A DNA stretch of 64,000 nt from NCBI GenBank assembly GCA_944325595.1, contig CALVAQ010000002.1:62001-126000 (forward strand), read 5' to 3'. Made by a program: the position numbers and the translations under genes. The notes under the pieces are model-generated. The model did no database searches and was not told the DNA's origin. It worked only from the letters and a program-made list of their open reading frames with translations. Origin of the DNA: Candidatus Gastranaerophilales bacterium (GTDB lineage: Bacteria > Cyanobacteriota > Vampirovibrionia > Gastranaerophilales > Gastranaerophilaceae). Positions 52,130 to 61,173 of the stretch are shown here, one piece after another. Numbering within the stretch: the stretch's first letter is position 1; each line of letters opens with the position of its first letter.

Positions 52130-53992
52130 TTATTCTGCTTTTTCTGCCGGTTTCTTTCTCGTTCTGGCAGCTTTTCTTGTTTTTGTCTGCTTCTTCGGTT
52201 TTTCATCCTGAGTCTGATTCTGTTGAACTTCTTCTTTAGGTTGTTCAACAATAGCTTCTACCTGTTGAGCTGCTTCTTTTTCTTTGGCTTTTGCTGCAGC
52301 TTTGGCTTTTCTTGGTGTTCGTTTTTTTGTTTTCTTTTCTTCTTTATCAGCCTTTTCTTCATCCGCAGGAGCTTCAGTCACAGCAGGCTCAGTATTTTTA
52401 ACTTCAACAGCGGTAATATCATTTGTCAAGATTTCGGATACTTCATTCATAAGCTCCTGAAAAGCAGTATCATCTTTTTTCTTGTTATTTCTTCTGTTTT
52501 TGTTAAATCTTTTATTTCTGTTATCTCTTTTATTCTGGTTCTGTTTTTCCTGCGATTCATCTACAATTACTGTTTCGGCAGACTCTATAGTTTCTGTTTG
52601 TTTATTGTCTTTTGAATTGTTGTGGAGTCTTCTGTCGTACTCATTTTTTTGATTGTTCTGGTTATTATTTTGAGAACCGTTTACATTTTGATGGTTAAAT
52701 ACTTTATTATGCTTTTTACCGCTGTTTATCGGCAGTTTGAGTTTTGCGGCTTTAGATTTTTGTTCACCTTCGCTCAAAGAAGAGGCAAAGCCGAAATCTT
52801 CAAGAATTTCGCCTGTACCATGGCAATGAGGACATTTCTTTGTAAATATTTCAGACAAGCTTTGACCTTGTCTGTGTCTTGTCATTTCAACAAGACCCAA
52901 ATCAGAAAGCTGTCCTACCTGTGGTTTTGCCTTGTCTGACTCAACAGCAAGTTCCAGCTCTTCCATAATCGCTATTTTATCGGCACGGCTGAGCATATCA
53001 ATAAAGTCTATGATAATCATGCCTCCGATGTTTCTAAGCTTTAATTGCCTTGCAATCTCCGTAACAGCCTCTTTATTTGTCTTGAGAATAGTTTCATCCT
53101 GTGTTGCGGAACTTATGAATTTACCGCTGTTTACATCAATAACGGTAAGAGCTTCTGTCGTCTGAATAAACAGGTATCCGCCGGACGGAAGGTTTACCTT
53201 AATCTGCAAAGCCTGTTCAATTTCTTTTTTTACACCTGATGCAACAAGCAAAGGCTCACTGCCTTTATATACGGAAATATCAATATCTTTGTGCAAATTC
53301 CAGTTTTGAATAAGCTGCTGAACTCTGTGCATTGCATAGGGAGTGTCAACAACAATTTCTTTAACATCTTCTGTGCAGGCTTCTCTGATTACTCTGTACA
53401 ACAAATCCTGATCACGATACAAAAGATTCGGCGCATCGACAAGTTCTGCCTGAGTAACAATAGTATTCCATTTTTCAAGAAGTATTTCCAAATCCTCTTG
53501 AATTTCCGCTTCTGTTTGACCTTCGGCTTCAGTTCTGATAATAACCCCGACACCTACAGGTTTTAGCAGGCTGACTATTGATTTGAGCCTTGCTCTTTCT
53601 TTTGAGGACATGATTTTTTTGCTGACACTGATACCGGTTTCCTGCGGCATAAGAACGCAGAATCTTCCAGGCAGACTTAAAGATGTGGTTACTCTGGGAC
53701 CTTTGTGTCCTGTGGGCTCTTTTACAACCTGAACGACAAGTTTTTGTTTTGGTGAAAGTTTATCCTGCAAGCCGCCTTTGCCGATAACATCAGCTGCATG
53801 CAAAAAGCCCATTTTATCTGAACCGACATCAACAAAAGCTGCTTCGATACTCGGAAGAATGTTTTCGACCTTACTTAAATACACATCACCGAGCAAAATT
53901 TCGCCTCTGTGGATATAAAATTCAGTTGCTTTATTGTCTTCAAAAACCGCAGCAATACTGTCACGTTCTGCAATTACAATTGATTTAGCCAT
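52130..53992 (-). CDS. Rne/Rng-family ribonuclease
   Basis: 620 residues. S1 domain near residues 30-115 (GEILLGDVYLSKVENILPSIEAAFVDVG), catalytic acids in LTVIDVNSGK and GGMIIIDFIDM, EMTRHRQGQSLSEIF, and the zinc-link CPHCHGTGEIL. These define the RNase E/G catalytic half. The C-terminus (from about 420) is a long, low-complexity basic/acidic tail (Asn/Gln/Lys, then KKTKKRTPRKAKAAA) with no domain, comparable in role to the RNase E scaffold. It degrades mRNA and matures rRNA and tRNA. It follows the radical SAM/DUF2344 gene by 48 bases, a conserved neighbourhood. Confidence 0.93.
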   Translation of the reverse strand: MAKSIVIAERDSIAAVFEDNKATEFYIHRGEILLGDVYLSKVENILPSIEAAFVDVGSDKMGFLHAADVIGKGGLQDKLSPKQKLVVQVVKEPTGHKGPRVTTSLSLPGRFCVLMPQETGISVSKKIMSSKERARLKSIVSLLKPVGVGVIIRTEAEGQTEAEIQEDLEILLEKWNTIVTQAELVDAPNLLYRDQDLLYRVIREACTEDVKEIVVDTPYAMHRVQQLIQNWNLHKDIDISVYKGSEPLLVASGVKKEIEQALQIKVNLPSGGYLFIQTTEALTVIDVNSGKFISSATQDETILKTNKEAVTEIARQLKLRNIGGMIIIDFIDMLSRADKIAIMEELELAVESDKAKPQVGQLSDLGLVEMTRHRQGQSLSEIFTKKCPHCHGTGEILEDFGFASSLSEGEQKSKAAKLKLPINSGKKHNKVFNHQNVNGSQNNNQNNQKNEYDRRLHNNSKDNKQTETIESAETVIVDESQEKQNQNKRDNRNKRFNKNRRNNKKKDDTAFQELMNEVSEILTNDITAVEVKNTEPAVTEAPADEEKADKEEKKTKKRTPRKAKAAAKAKEKEAAQQVEAIVEQPKEEVQQNQTQDEKPKKQTKTRKAARTRKKPAEKAE

Positions 53993-54040
53993 AATAATTC
54001 CTTTAAATATCTCTAAACTTTGTTAACCATTGCTGTTTAA

Positions 54041-56545
54041 TTAAAGAATGTTAAAATCTTCGTCATAAAAAGCTGTTCTGGTTATACTAAACTTTTTCTC
54101 AGGATAGAAAATTTTCATCAAATCATCAGCACGAACAGACGGAATATCTGTATTCTGTCCTGTTTTCAATGTTACATACAATTTGTTATCATTGATTTCA
54201 ACATCTTTTACTGATTGTTTAATGTTTACTAATTTGTCTATACCTTTTTTTGTCTTCTTCTTTAAGAATATTTCATCTTCTGAAGTAAGCTTATCTTTAA
54301 TATACATTAAATCTTGAAAATTTGAAACATCTTCAACCAAATGACTTATTTCATATCGTGCCCACTGGGTTGTATGGTCAAGAGAGAGTGTGTTTTTGTC
54401 TATTTCACAAATATTAATAATCTGCGCCATCGGGTCAAAGGATTTGTTTAAAACGGTTTTTAACTCATTCGTGTCATAGCTTTCAAACAATTCAAAATCG
54501 ATAAATTCTGTTTCACTTTCCATAAAAATAGGCAAAGCGACCCCGAGAGAAATTCTGGGTATCGGGTTAAATCCTTCAGTGAATACAACCGGCAGCTGCG
54601 AGCGGAACAATCCTTTTACAAGCGTGTTTTGCCAATCCAGATGTGATAAAAACTTTAAATATCCTTTTTTGGTAACTTTTGCACGATATTTCTTGATATT
54701 GTCTCTTGAATAAACTTTTTTGTCTTTTAGCACCGGCTCATAAGGTTTGTCAATGTTTTTTGAGACTTTAAACGAAGGACAAATTCCGCAGTTTGAACAT
54801 TTAGTTTCACAAGGTACACTTGCAGCGCTATTGAGCGCTTTTTGATATTCCTGTTGAAACCATTCTTTTTTTATTCCGACATTTATAAAATCCCATGGCA
54901 GGGCTTCATCAACATCAAACTCCTTTTGTGAAAGTTCTGACAGTGAAATACCGCATTCATCCGCAATATTATACCATTTGTCTTTGTCAAAATTTTCATC
55001 CCAGGAATCCAGATAACATCCGTTTTCGTACAAAGTTTTTATATATTTGCACAATGATGCATCGCCTCTTGTTATTACGGCTTCAATTTCCGAAATATAT
55101 TTTTCATGTATTTTGATTTTTACACCTTTTAGCGAGCGTGATTTTTCTTTTATGTAAGCAATTTTTTGCGATATTTCTTCCAGTGAATCCTGTCCCGCCC
55201 ACTGAAACGGGGTAAATGGTTTCGGAACAAATATAGACATTGTGCATGTTAATTTTAAGTCATAGTTAAGGTTAAGTTCTTTTTTCAAAAGCTTAGCCCT
55301 GTATTTTATACCGGAGAGAAGTTCAATAAATTCATCTATATCTTCATATGTTTCAGTAGGCAGTCCGAGTATAAAATAGTATTTTATGCTGTCATAGCCG
55401 TTTTTGTAGCAATCCAGTGTTGTATTAACAATCTGGTCTTTTGAAATATTTTTATTGATTACATCTCGGAGCCTTTGAGAACCAGCCTCTGGAGCAAGGG
55501 TGATAGTGGTTTTCCTGACATCTTTAACAAGATTAGACAATCTGATATTAAATCTGTCTATTCTCTGGCTCGGAAGTGAAGCAGATACTTTTTTGTCATT
55601 GAAATAACAGGTTAATTCTTCCAGTACAGGTTCTATATTTGTATAGTCGTTTGATGAGAGCGATAACATTGAAAATTCGTCATAACCTGTATTTTTTACC
55701 AAATCTTTTGTTATTGATATTATGTCTTCAGCTTTTCTCTCTCGTATAGGCAAATTAACATGCCCCGGCTGACAAAATCTGCACATTCTGCCGCAGCCGC
55801 GTCTTATTTCAACGACCGCTCTGTCATGAATTGAGGTTGAAAAAGGCACGGGATGTTTTCTGGGCGCACTCACAGGTGAAAAATTATAGATTCTTTTATT
55901 AATCGTTTTGCCGTCATAAAATGCAGGTACATAAACCCCGTCAACTTCTGATAAAGCTTGCAGGATGGAGTTTCTGTCACTGTTCAAAGCTTTTTGTGTT
56001 TTGAATACATCAACAACTTCTTTGAGTATGTCTTCCCCGTCACCGATTAAGAATGCATCAACAAAATCTCTGACCGGTTCAGGATTATACGTGCAGGGAC
56101 CTCCTGCAAAAACAATCGGATGATTTTCCTTTCTGTCAGTGGACAGAACAGGGATATCGGACATTTTCATCATTGCCAGCATAGTCGGATAAGCAAGTTC
56201 ATATTGCAAAGAAAAACCGATTAAATCAAAGTCTCCAAGGCAGACTTTTGACTCAACACCATATAAAAACAATCCCTGTTTTTCCAATTCATTTTTGCAA
56301 TCTACGTCAGGAGCATATGCCCTGTCACACATACATCCGTCAATAGAATTCAGTGTTTCATAGAGTATTCTGTGACCGAGGTTGCTGGCACCAACCTCAT
56401 ATTTATCAGGAAACACTATTGCAAATGTGACATCGGCAGTTTCAAAATCTTTGTTGTACGAATATCTTTCATGACCTACATATTGATAAGGCTTGTTTAC
56501 ATTATAAAGAAGCTTATCCAGAGTGTTTTTGTCTAACTTTCTCAT
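54041..56545 (-). CDS. B12-binding-type radical SAM protein with C-terminal DUF2344
   Basis: 834 residues. An N-terminal Rossmann-like region (FAIVFPDKYEVGASNLGHRILYE; HPIVFAGGPCTYNPEP) precedes the radical SAM core with IRRGCGRMCRFCQPG (CxxxCxxC, the [4Fe-4S] ligands). The C-terminal part (about 625-830) is DUF2344: RAKVTKKGYLKFLSHLDWQNTL, VVFTEGFNPIPRISLGVALPIF. Fused proteins of this type occur next to RNase E/G in many bacteria, suggesting a role in RNA metabolism (inference). The gene is preceded by a 114-residue unknown, 15 bases away. Substrate unknown. Confidence 0.9.
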   Translation of the reverse strand: MRKLDKNTLDKLLYNVNKPYQYVGHERYSYNKDFETADVTFAIVFPDKYEVGASNLGHRILYETLNSIDGCMCDRAYAPDVDCKNELEKQGLFLYGVESKVCLGDFDLIGFSLQYELAYPTMLAMMKMSDIPVLSTDRKENHPIVFAGGPCTYNPEPVRDFVDAFLIGDGEDILKEVVDVFKTQKALNSDRNSILQALSEVDGVYVPAFYDGKTINKRIYNFSPVSAPRKHPVPFSTSIHDRAVVEIRRGCGRMCRFCQPGHVNLPIRERKAEDIISITKDLVKNTGYDEFSMLSLSSNDYTNIEPVLEELTCYFNDKKVSASLPSQRIDRFNIRLSNLVKDVRKTTITLAPEAGSQRLRDVINKNISKDQIVNTTLDCYKNGYDSIKYYFILGLPTETYEDIDEFIELLSGIKYRAKLLKKELNLNYDLKLTCTMSIFVPKPFTPFQWAGQDSLEEISQKIAYIKEKSRSLKGVKIKIHEKYISEIEAVITRGDASLCKYIKTLYENGCYLDSWDENFDKDKWYNIADECGISLSELSQKEFDVDEALPWDFINVGIKKEWFQQEYQKALNSAASVPCETKCSNCGICPSFKVSKNIDKPYEPVLKDKKVYSRDNIKKYRAKVTKKGYLKFLSHLDWQNTLVKGLFRSQLPVVFTEGFNPIPRISLGVALPIFMESETEFIDFELFESYDTNELKTVLNKSFDPMAQIINICEIDKNTLSLDHTTQWARYEISHLVEDVSNFQDLMYIKDKLTSEDEIFLKKKTKKGIDKLVNIKQSVKDVEINDNKLYVTLKTGQNTDIPSVRADDLMKIFYPEKKFSITRTAFYDEDFNIL

Positions 56546-56560
56546 AAAATTTTTATACCG

Positions 56561-56905
56561 TTATATAATGTTTTTTGGCAAAAATTTGTCTATTTCAATA
56601 ATAGTACCGTCTAGCTCATTATTTCTGAACATAAGCAGAAAATCAAGCAGTTTGTCGTTCGGAACATTGTAACTGTATAAAGACGGCGAGCCGTTTTTGT
56701 CCCTCATCACTTTTACAATATAGTGACAGTCTTTTGCATAATTAAGCAAATTTTCCGATTTAAACGGATAGCCGTTGACATCTTTATCCATTCTGACATA
56801 GCTGAATCCTGCAAAAGATTTTACCTTTTCTTTGGAATCAACAGGCTTATTTTTGATATGCTTGCTAAATATATTTATAACTTTTTTACTTATTTCTTCA
56901 GACAT
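56561..56905 (-). CDS. Small conserved-looking protein (unknown function)
   Basis: 114 residues from the ATG at 56905 (MSEEISKKVINIFSKHIKNK); a TTG at 56944 would extend it by 13 residues. It has a mixed alpha/beta sequence with KSFAGFSYVRMDKDVNGYPF and LLDFLLMFRNNELDGTIIEIDKFL. No domain recognised. It lies 15 bases upstream of the radical SAM gene and so is probably cotranscribed with the RNase E/G group. No clear Shine-Dalgarno for either start. Confidence 0.6.
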   Translation of the reverse strand: MSEEISKKVINIFSKHIKNKPVDSKEKVKSFAGFSYVRMDKDVNGYPFKSENLLNYAKDCHYIVKVMRDKNGSPSLYSYNVPNDKLLDFLLMFRNNELDGTIIEIDKFLPKNII

Positions 56906-56963
56906 AAAAATATTAAAACTTATTTTACGTTTGTAGTCTAGCAATTTACAAAATTCAACAAAA

Positions 56964-56994
56964 AAAAGAGCAGACTATTGTTGTCTGCTCTTTT
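56964..56994 (-). terminator. Terminator of the proline-rich gene at 57013-58116
   Basis: Perfect 12-bp stem AAAAGAGCAGAC / GTCTGCTCTTTT with loop TATTGTT and T-runs on both sides. Confidence 0.9.
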
Positions 56995-57012
56995 ATATTT
57001 TACCTATGACTA

Positions 57013-58116
57013 TTAAGCGTTAGGAATAGAATCAAGTTTTGCAAGTCCTTCTGCTGCTACTTTTTGAACATTTTCATCAGCATCCTGTTTTGAGAGTTCA
57101 AAGATTTCTTTCATAACAGGCTTATATTCAGGTCTTGCGTTGTAAGCAAGTGCTGCCAAACCGCTTGCTCTGAGCATCGGGTTCGGGTTGTCTTTGATTG
57201 TTGTGACAATCTGTTCCATACCCGGAAGATCTTTGATGTCAGGTGTCATGTTGTTTGTTTTCTTGAATTCATCAATCAAGAGGTTTTGCAGAATTGCTGT
57301 CGTGAATAAAGCATATTGTTTATTTCTTTCTGCCATTTCTAACGGAGAAATTTTGTTTGCTTCTGCCATATCAGCTTCTGACAACTGTTTACCTGAAAGC
57401 AATTGTTGTCTCAAATCTTTTTGATGTTCAGTCGGTCCTTCAAGAGTAGATGTGTCTTTACCGATTACGCCGAGCAATGATTCCATCAATGCTGTATCAA
57501 GCAATGTCGGTGCAACCTGCGGATTGTTTTGTGCAATGTCTGCTACTCTTTCGATAGCATCACCGGCTTTTTGTAAATCATCTGATTTAATTTCCTGAAT
57601 TACCGAAGGCAAATCAATTACTGATTGAGCCGGAGCTGGTGCTGCTGGTGTTGCGGTTGCAGCCGGAGCAGCTTCAGGAGCAGGAACTACTGACGGAGGC
57701 ACCTGTGTAATTGTCTGTTGATTAATTACCTGAGGAGCCGGAACAGTTTGTGCAGCCGGAGCCGGTGCTGCCGTTTGAGGAGCAGTCTGCGGCACTGTGT
57801 ATGTTGGAGCCTGTGTTTGTACAGGCGGGTAATAAGTCGGCTGTGTCATTACAACTTGACCTTGCTGTTGAACTGCCGGTACAGGAGTTTGTGTCTGTAC
57901 GGGCGGATAGTATACAGGCACCTGTGCAGTTTGAGGATAGCTGTATACCGGAGCCTGCGGATATGAATATACACTGCCTTGCTGAGCGCCCGGTGTATTT
58001 ACTTTCGGATCAAGAATATTAATTTTAATTGCATTGTATTCAGCCGGTAACTGTGCAGGACATGCTGCGACCGGTGTTGTATATCCGTAATTTGCTGGTA
58101 AAGGTGCTTGTATCAT
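57013..58116 (-). CDS. Proline-rich lineage protein with AEYNAIKINI leader and HEAT-like C-terminus
   Basis: 367 residues from the ATG at 58116 (AAAGGGGAAG upstream); an in-frame start at 58140 is less likely. Leader MIQAPLPANYGYTT, then AEYNAIKINI at 25-34. Residues 45-165 are Pro/Gln/Tyr-rich with repeats (YSYPQAPVYSYPQ; VYYPPVQTQ; TYYPPVQTQ). The C-terminal 200 residues are helical and resemble HEAT-type repeats (IKDNPNPMLRASGLAALAYN; DENVQKVAAEGLAKL). No signal peptide. Unknown function; possibly a scaffolding or surface-linked protein. A small paralogue lies just upstream. Confidence 0.8.
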   Translation of the reverse strand: MIQAPLPANYGYTTPVAACPAQLPAEYNAIKINILDPKVNTPGAQQGSVYSYPQAPVYSYPQTAQVPVYYPPVQTQTPVPAVQQQGQVVMTQPTYYPPVQTQAPTYTVPQTAPQTAAPAPAAQTVPAPQVINQQTITQVPPSVVPAPEAAPAATATPAAPAPAQSVIDLPSVIQEIKSDDLQKAGDAIERVADIAQNNPQVAPTLLDTALMESLLGVIGKDTSTLEGPTEHQKDLRQQLLSGKQLSEADMAEANKISPLEMAERNKQYALFTTAILQNLLIDEFKKTNNMTPDIKDLPGMEQIVTTIKDNPNPMLRASGLAALAYNARPEYKPVMKEIFELSKQDADENVQKVAAEGLAKLDSIPNA

Positions 58117-58233
58117 TTTCTTCCCCTTTTGAATTATCATTAGACACTTATTTAACTAAACTGAAATTTTAAAATTGCTATTTTGTTATTATAAATTAAT
58201 AAAACTTAACAATAAATTTCAGATGTAATAAAA

Positions 58234-58254
58234 AACAACCGCAGTACGGTTGTT
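58234..58254 (-). terminator. Terminator of the 65-aa proline-rich gene
   Basis: Stem AACAACCG / CGGTTGTT with loop CAGTA and a T-run in the minus direction. Confidence 0.8.
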
Positions 58255-58452
58255 CTATGCATTATAATTTATATTTTTACCTGCTTCAGCCGGAGCGGGC
58301 ACAGTAATCGGTGCAGCAGGTTGAACCGGAGGTGCCGGCGGCAACGGAGCTGCTGCATGCGGTGCATCTACGTTTGCACCTGATATATTAATCTTGATAG
58401 CATTATATTCTGCTGCTGGAGCCGGAACATAAGTCATAGGTTGTTGAATCAT
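58255..58452 (-). CDS. 65-aa proline/alanine-rich paralogue with AEYNAIKINI leader
   Basis: 65 residues: MIQQPMTYVPAPAAEYNAIK, INISGANVDAPHAAAP, followed by a Pro/Ala tail (PLPPAPPVQPAAPITVPAP) ending GKNINYNA. The AEYNAIKINI block is identical to that of the larger downstream gene, and both start MIQ, so it is either a short independent member or a leader-only derivative. GGAGG precedes the ATG, and its own terminator follows. Function unknown. Confidence 0.72.
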   Translation of the reverse strand: MIQQPMTYVPAPAAEYNAIKINISGANVDAPHAAAPLPPAPPVQPAAPITVPAPAEAGKNINYNA

Positions 58453-58700
58453 TTTTCCTCCGTTTAATAGATGGTTTATCGATTATACTTGGTAAATAAC
58501 CAAATAAAAAAAATTTTGTTAGCTAAAGGTGATTTCGGTAACAAAAGTTAACATAAATCTGATATATTAACGATAATTTCGGCATAATCCCTTGTATTAC
58601 AAAGATACTACCAACATTATTCTTTTGCAAATATTATTATCACTACCCGGATAGTAGTAAAAAAAATCTGTTTGTATTAATATTTAGTGAAGAGGTAAAC

Positions 58701-60350
58701 ATGCCGATAAAACATTCAACATATTCTGTAATCATTGTAGGAAGCGGGATAGCAGGTCTCTACGCCGCAATAAAAATGTCCGAGACTTTAAAATTACCGG
58801 ACGGTATTCTTGTCATGACAAAATCTCAGTTGTCAGAATCAAATTCGAGGTATGCACAAGGCGGCATTGTCGGAGTCATGCCGGAGAATAAGGCTGATTC
58901 TGTCAGTCTTCATGTAGCCGATACAATAAAAGCCGGCTGCGGGCTTTGTGATTTTAATGTTGTTAAATTTATTTCGGAAAACAGCGGACATGCAATAAAA
59001 GATTTGATGAAATACGGTGTAAAATTTGACCGTAATGAAAAAGACGAACTTAATTACACACTGGAAGGCGCACACAGTGTCAGAAGAATCCTGCATGTAG
59101 GCGGTGATGCTACAGGATACGGCATTGAAAAAGAGCTTGTAAACAAAGTAAAAAACGATCCCGTTATTTCTTCTAATATAACTATATATGAAGAAACTCT
59201 TGCTGCGGATTTGCTTGTTGATTCAAAAAATGTTTGCAGAGGCGTGATTGCGTACAACGAAGTTTCGCATGAATATGAAGCTGTCTATGCGCCGATTACA
59301 GTGCTTGCAACAGGCGGCACAGGTCAAGTATACAAATACACAACAAATCCTTCGGTAACAACCGGAGACGGATTGGCGTTGGCTATAAGAGCCGGTGCAA
59401 AAATTAAAGATATGGAGTTTATACAGTTCCATCCGACTGCACTTTCTTTAAAAAATGATGATTCCAGATTTTTGATATCAGAATCCGTCAGAGGAGAGGG
59501 CGCAAAGCTTGTAAATCAAAACGGTGAATATTTCATGTCCTCCCATCCTCAAAAAGATTTGGCACCGAGAGATGTTGTTGCAAGAGCCATTTATTCACAG
59601 CTTTCTGATGGCAACGATGTTTTCTTAGATGCAACGGGAATTAACATTGATAAATTCAAAACAAGATTCCCTAATATATACAAAACTTGTACAGATAACG
59701 GTATAGACGTTTCTAAAGATTACATACCCGTTTCACCTGCCGCACATTATTGTATGGGAGGAATAAAAACCGAGGTAAACGGAAAAACTTCTATTGAAAA
59801 TCTTTATGCTATAGGAGAAGCAGGCTGTACTTCTTTGCATGGTGCAAATCGTCTTGCTAGCAATTCTTTGCTTGAATGCGTAGTTACAGCGTACGAGTTG
59901 GTAAATACTTTAGCAAAAATGCAGCTTTTGCCTTCAAAAATTATTGATGAAAAAATAATGAACACAATAAAACAATACACAAATGATGATGAATCTGCAG
60001 AAGAATATGTAGATATTGAAGAATTGACCGCAGAGTTAAAAAAAGTTATGTGGGACAAAGTCGGAATTATCAGAACAGAAGAGTCTTTAAATAAAGCGCT
60101 CAGAGTTGTTGATGAGATAGAAAATGAATTTAAAAACAATTGTCCTGACAGAAGCAAATTTAACTCTATTCAAGAGTATGAGCTCAGAAATATGCTGTAT
60201 GTTGCAAAATGCATCATCAATTCTGCATTAAACAGAAAAGAATCTATCGGTGCCCACTATAGGGCTGATTTTGTTAAAGACGACAGCACTTGCAGCAATT
60301 CAATATCTCAGTTTGAGGAAGTATCTGATGACACAAAAATTACTGCATGA
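58701..60350 (+). CDS. nadB: L-aspartate oxidase
   Basis: 549 residues. N-terminal FAD-binding VIIVGSGIAGLYAAIKMSE, SRYAQGGIVGVM, then VLATGGTGQVYKYTTNP, EFIQFHPTALS, SVRGEGAKLVN, PAAHYCMGGIKT and HGANRLASNSLLE. It oxidises aspartate to iminoaspartate for quinolinate synthesis; under anaerobic conditions fumarate or another acceptor replaces oxygen. The nadA gene is not in the window. GAAGAGG precedes the ATG. It overlaps nadC by 23 bases, so the two are translated together. The leader (58453-58700) holds a short repeat ACTAC-CCGGATA-GTAGT of unknown role. Confidence 0.96.
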   Translation: MPIKHSTYSVIIVGSGIAGLYAAIKMSETLKLPDGILVMTKSQLSESNSRYAQGGIVGVMPENKADSVSLHVADTIKAGCGLCDFNVVKFISENSGHAIKDLMKYGVKFDRNEKDELNYTLEGAHSVRRILHVGGDATGYGIEKELVNKVKNDPVISSNITIYEETLAADLLVDSKNVCRGVIAYNEVSHEYEAVYAPITVLATGGTGQVYKYTTNPSVTTGDGLALAIRAGAKIKDMEFIQFHPTALSLKNDDSRFLISESVRGEGAKLVNQNGEYFMSSHPQKDLAPRDVVARAIYSQLSDGNDVFLDATGINIDKFKTRFPNIYKTCTDNGIDVSKDYIPVSPAAHYCMGGIKTEVNGKTSIENLYAIGEAGCTSLHGANRLASNSLLECVVTAYELVNTLAKMQLLPSKIIDEKIMNTIKQYTNDDESAEEYVDIEELTAELKKVMWDKVGIIRTEESLNKALRVVDEIENEFKNNCPDRSKFNSIQEYELRNMLYVAKCIINSALNRKESIGAHYRADFVKDDSTCSNSISQFEEVSDDTKITA

Positions 60351-61173
60351 TTTTATTATCGAAGAACACATAAAAGATGCACTTAAAGAGGATATCGGAT
60401 TTGGTGATATAACTACCGATTTTTCGTACAGTGATGATGATTTTATCACTGCCCAGCTAAATACACGACAGGACTGTGTAGTATGCGGGCTGAATGTGTT
60501 TAAGAAAGTATTTAAAATACTTTCTGATAAAGTAGAAATCAATGAATATTTTAAAGACGGTGACAAAATAGAAAAATGTCAGACCATAGCTGTAGTGAAA
60601 GGTCCTGCAAGAGCTATTCTGACAGGAGAGAGAACAGCTTTAAATTATATACAGAGAATGTCGGGTATAGCTACAGAAACCAGAAAATATCAAGATGCAA
60701 TAAAGCCATATAACGCTTCTGTTACAGACACAAGAAAAAATACACCCGGCTTTAGAATGTTTGAAAAATATGCAGTAATGACCGGCGGAGCAAGGCTGCA
60801 CAGATTTAACCTTTGCGATTGCGTAATGATTAAAGACAACCATATAAAGCATGCTGGTTCAATTGCTAATGCGGTAAGTATGCTCAAAAAAGACCTTTCG
60901 CATGCTCACAAAATAGAAGTTGAATGCGATACCATTGAACAGGTGAAAGAAGCACTAAATGCGGGTTGTGACATAATTATGCTGGATAACATGTCTGTTG
61001 AAAACATGAAAAAATGTGTTGAAATAATAAACAAAAGGGCTATTGTAGAAGCCAGCGGAAATGTTAAAATAAATACCATAAATGAAATTGCTTCAACAGG
61101 TGTTGATGTAATTTCGACAAGTGCTATAGTAGCGCAGGCTCCAGTGATAGATTTAGGATTGGATATTTCTTAA
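60328..61173 (+). CDS. nadC: Nicotinate-nucleotide pyrophosphorylase (carboxylating)
   Basis: 281 residues from the ATG at 60328 (GAGGAAG upstream, inside nadB). Motifs: LKEDIGFGDITTDF, GERTALNYIQRMSGIAT, VTDTRKNTPGFRMFEKYAVMTGG, HRFNLCDCVMIKDNH and IMLDNMSVENM. It converts quinolinate and PRPP to nicotinate mononucleotide. Its stop overlaps the etfB start by one base (TAATG), so four genes nadB-nadC-etfB-etfA form one operon. Confidence 0.96.
   Translation: MTQKLLHDFIIEEHIKDALKEDIGFGDITTDFSYSDDDFITAQLNTRQDCVVCGLNVFKKVFKILSDKVEINEYFKDGDKIEKCQTIAVVKGPARAILTGERTALNYIQRMSGIATETRKYQDAIKPYNASVTDTRKNTPGFRMFEKYAVMTGGARLHRFNLCDCVMIKDNHIKHAGSIANAVSMLKKDLSHAHKIEVECDTIEQVKEALNAGCDIIMLDNMSVENMKKCVEIINKRAIVEASGNVKINTINEIASTGVDVISTSAIVAQAPVIDLGLDIS

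Noticed and set aside
52130..52740. C-terminal tail of RNase E/G as a separate or horizontally acquired gene
   Set aside because: It continues the same frame without a new start and is low-complexity, as in RNase E scaffolds.
57718..58022. Repeats in the proline-rich gene as a CRISPR or satellite array
   Set aside because: The repeats are in frame, imperfect and encode YPPVQTQ-like units, so they are protein repeats.
58640..58665. ACTAC-CCGGATA-GTAGT upstream of nadB as a NAD-repressor operator
   Set aside because: Only five base pairs of symmetry and no regulator gene nearby. Not enough to call a site.
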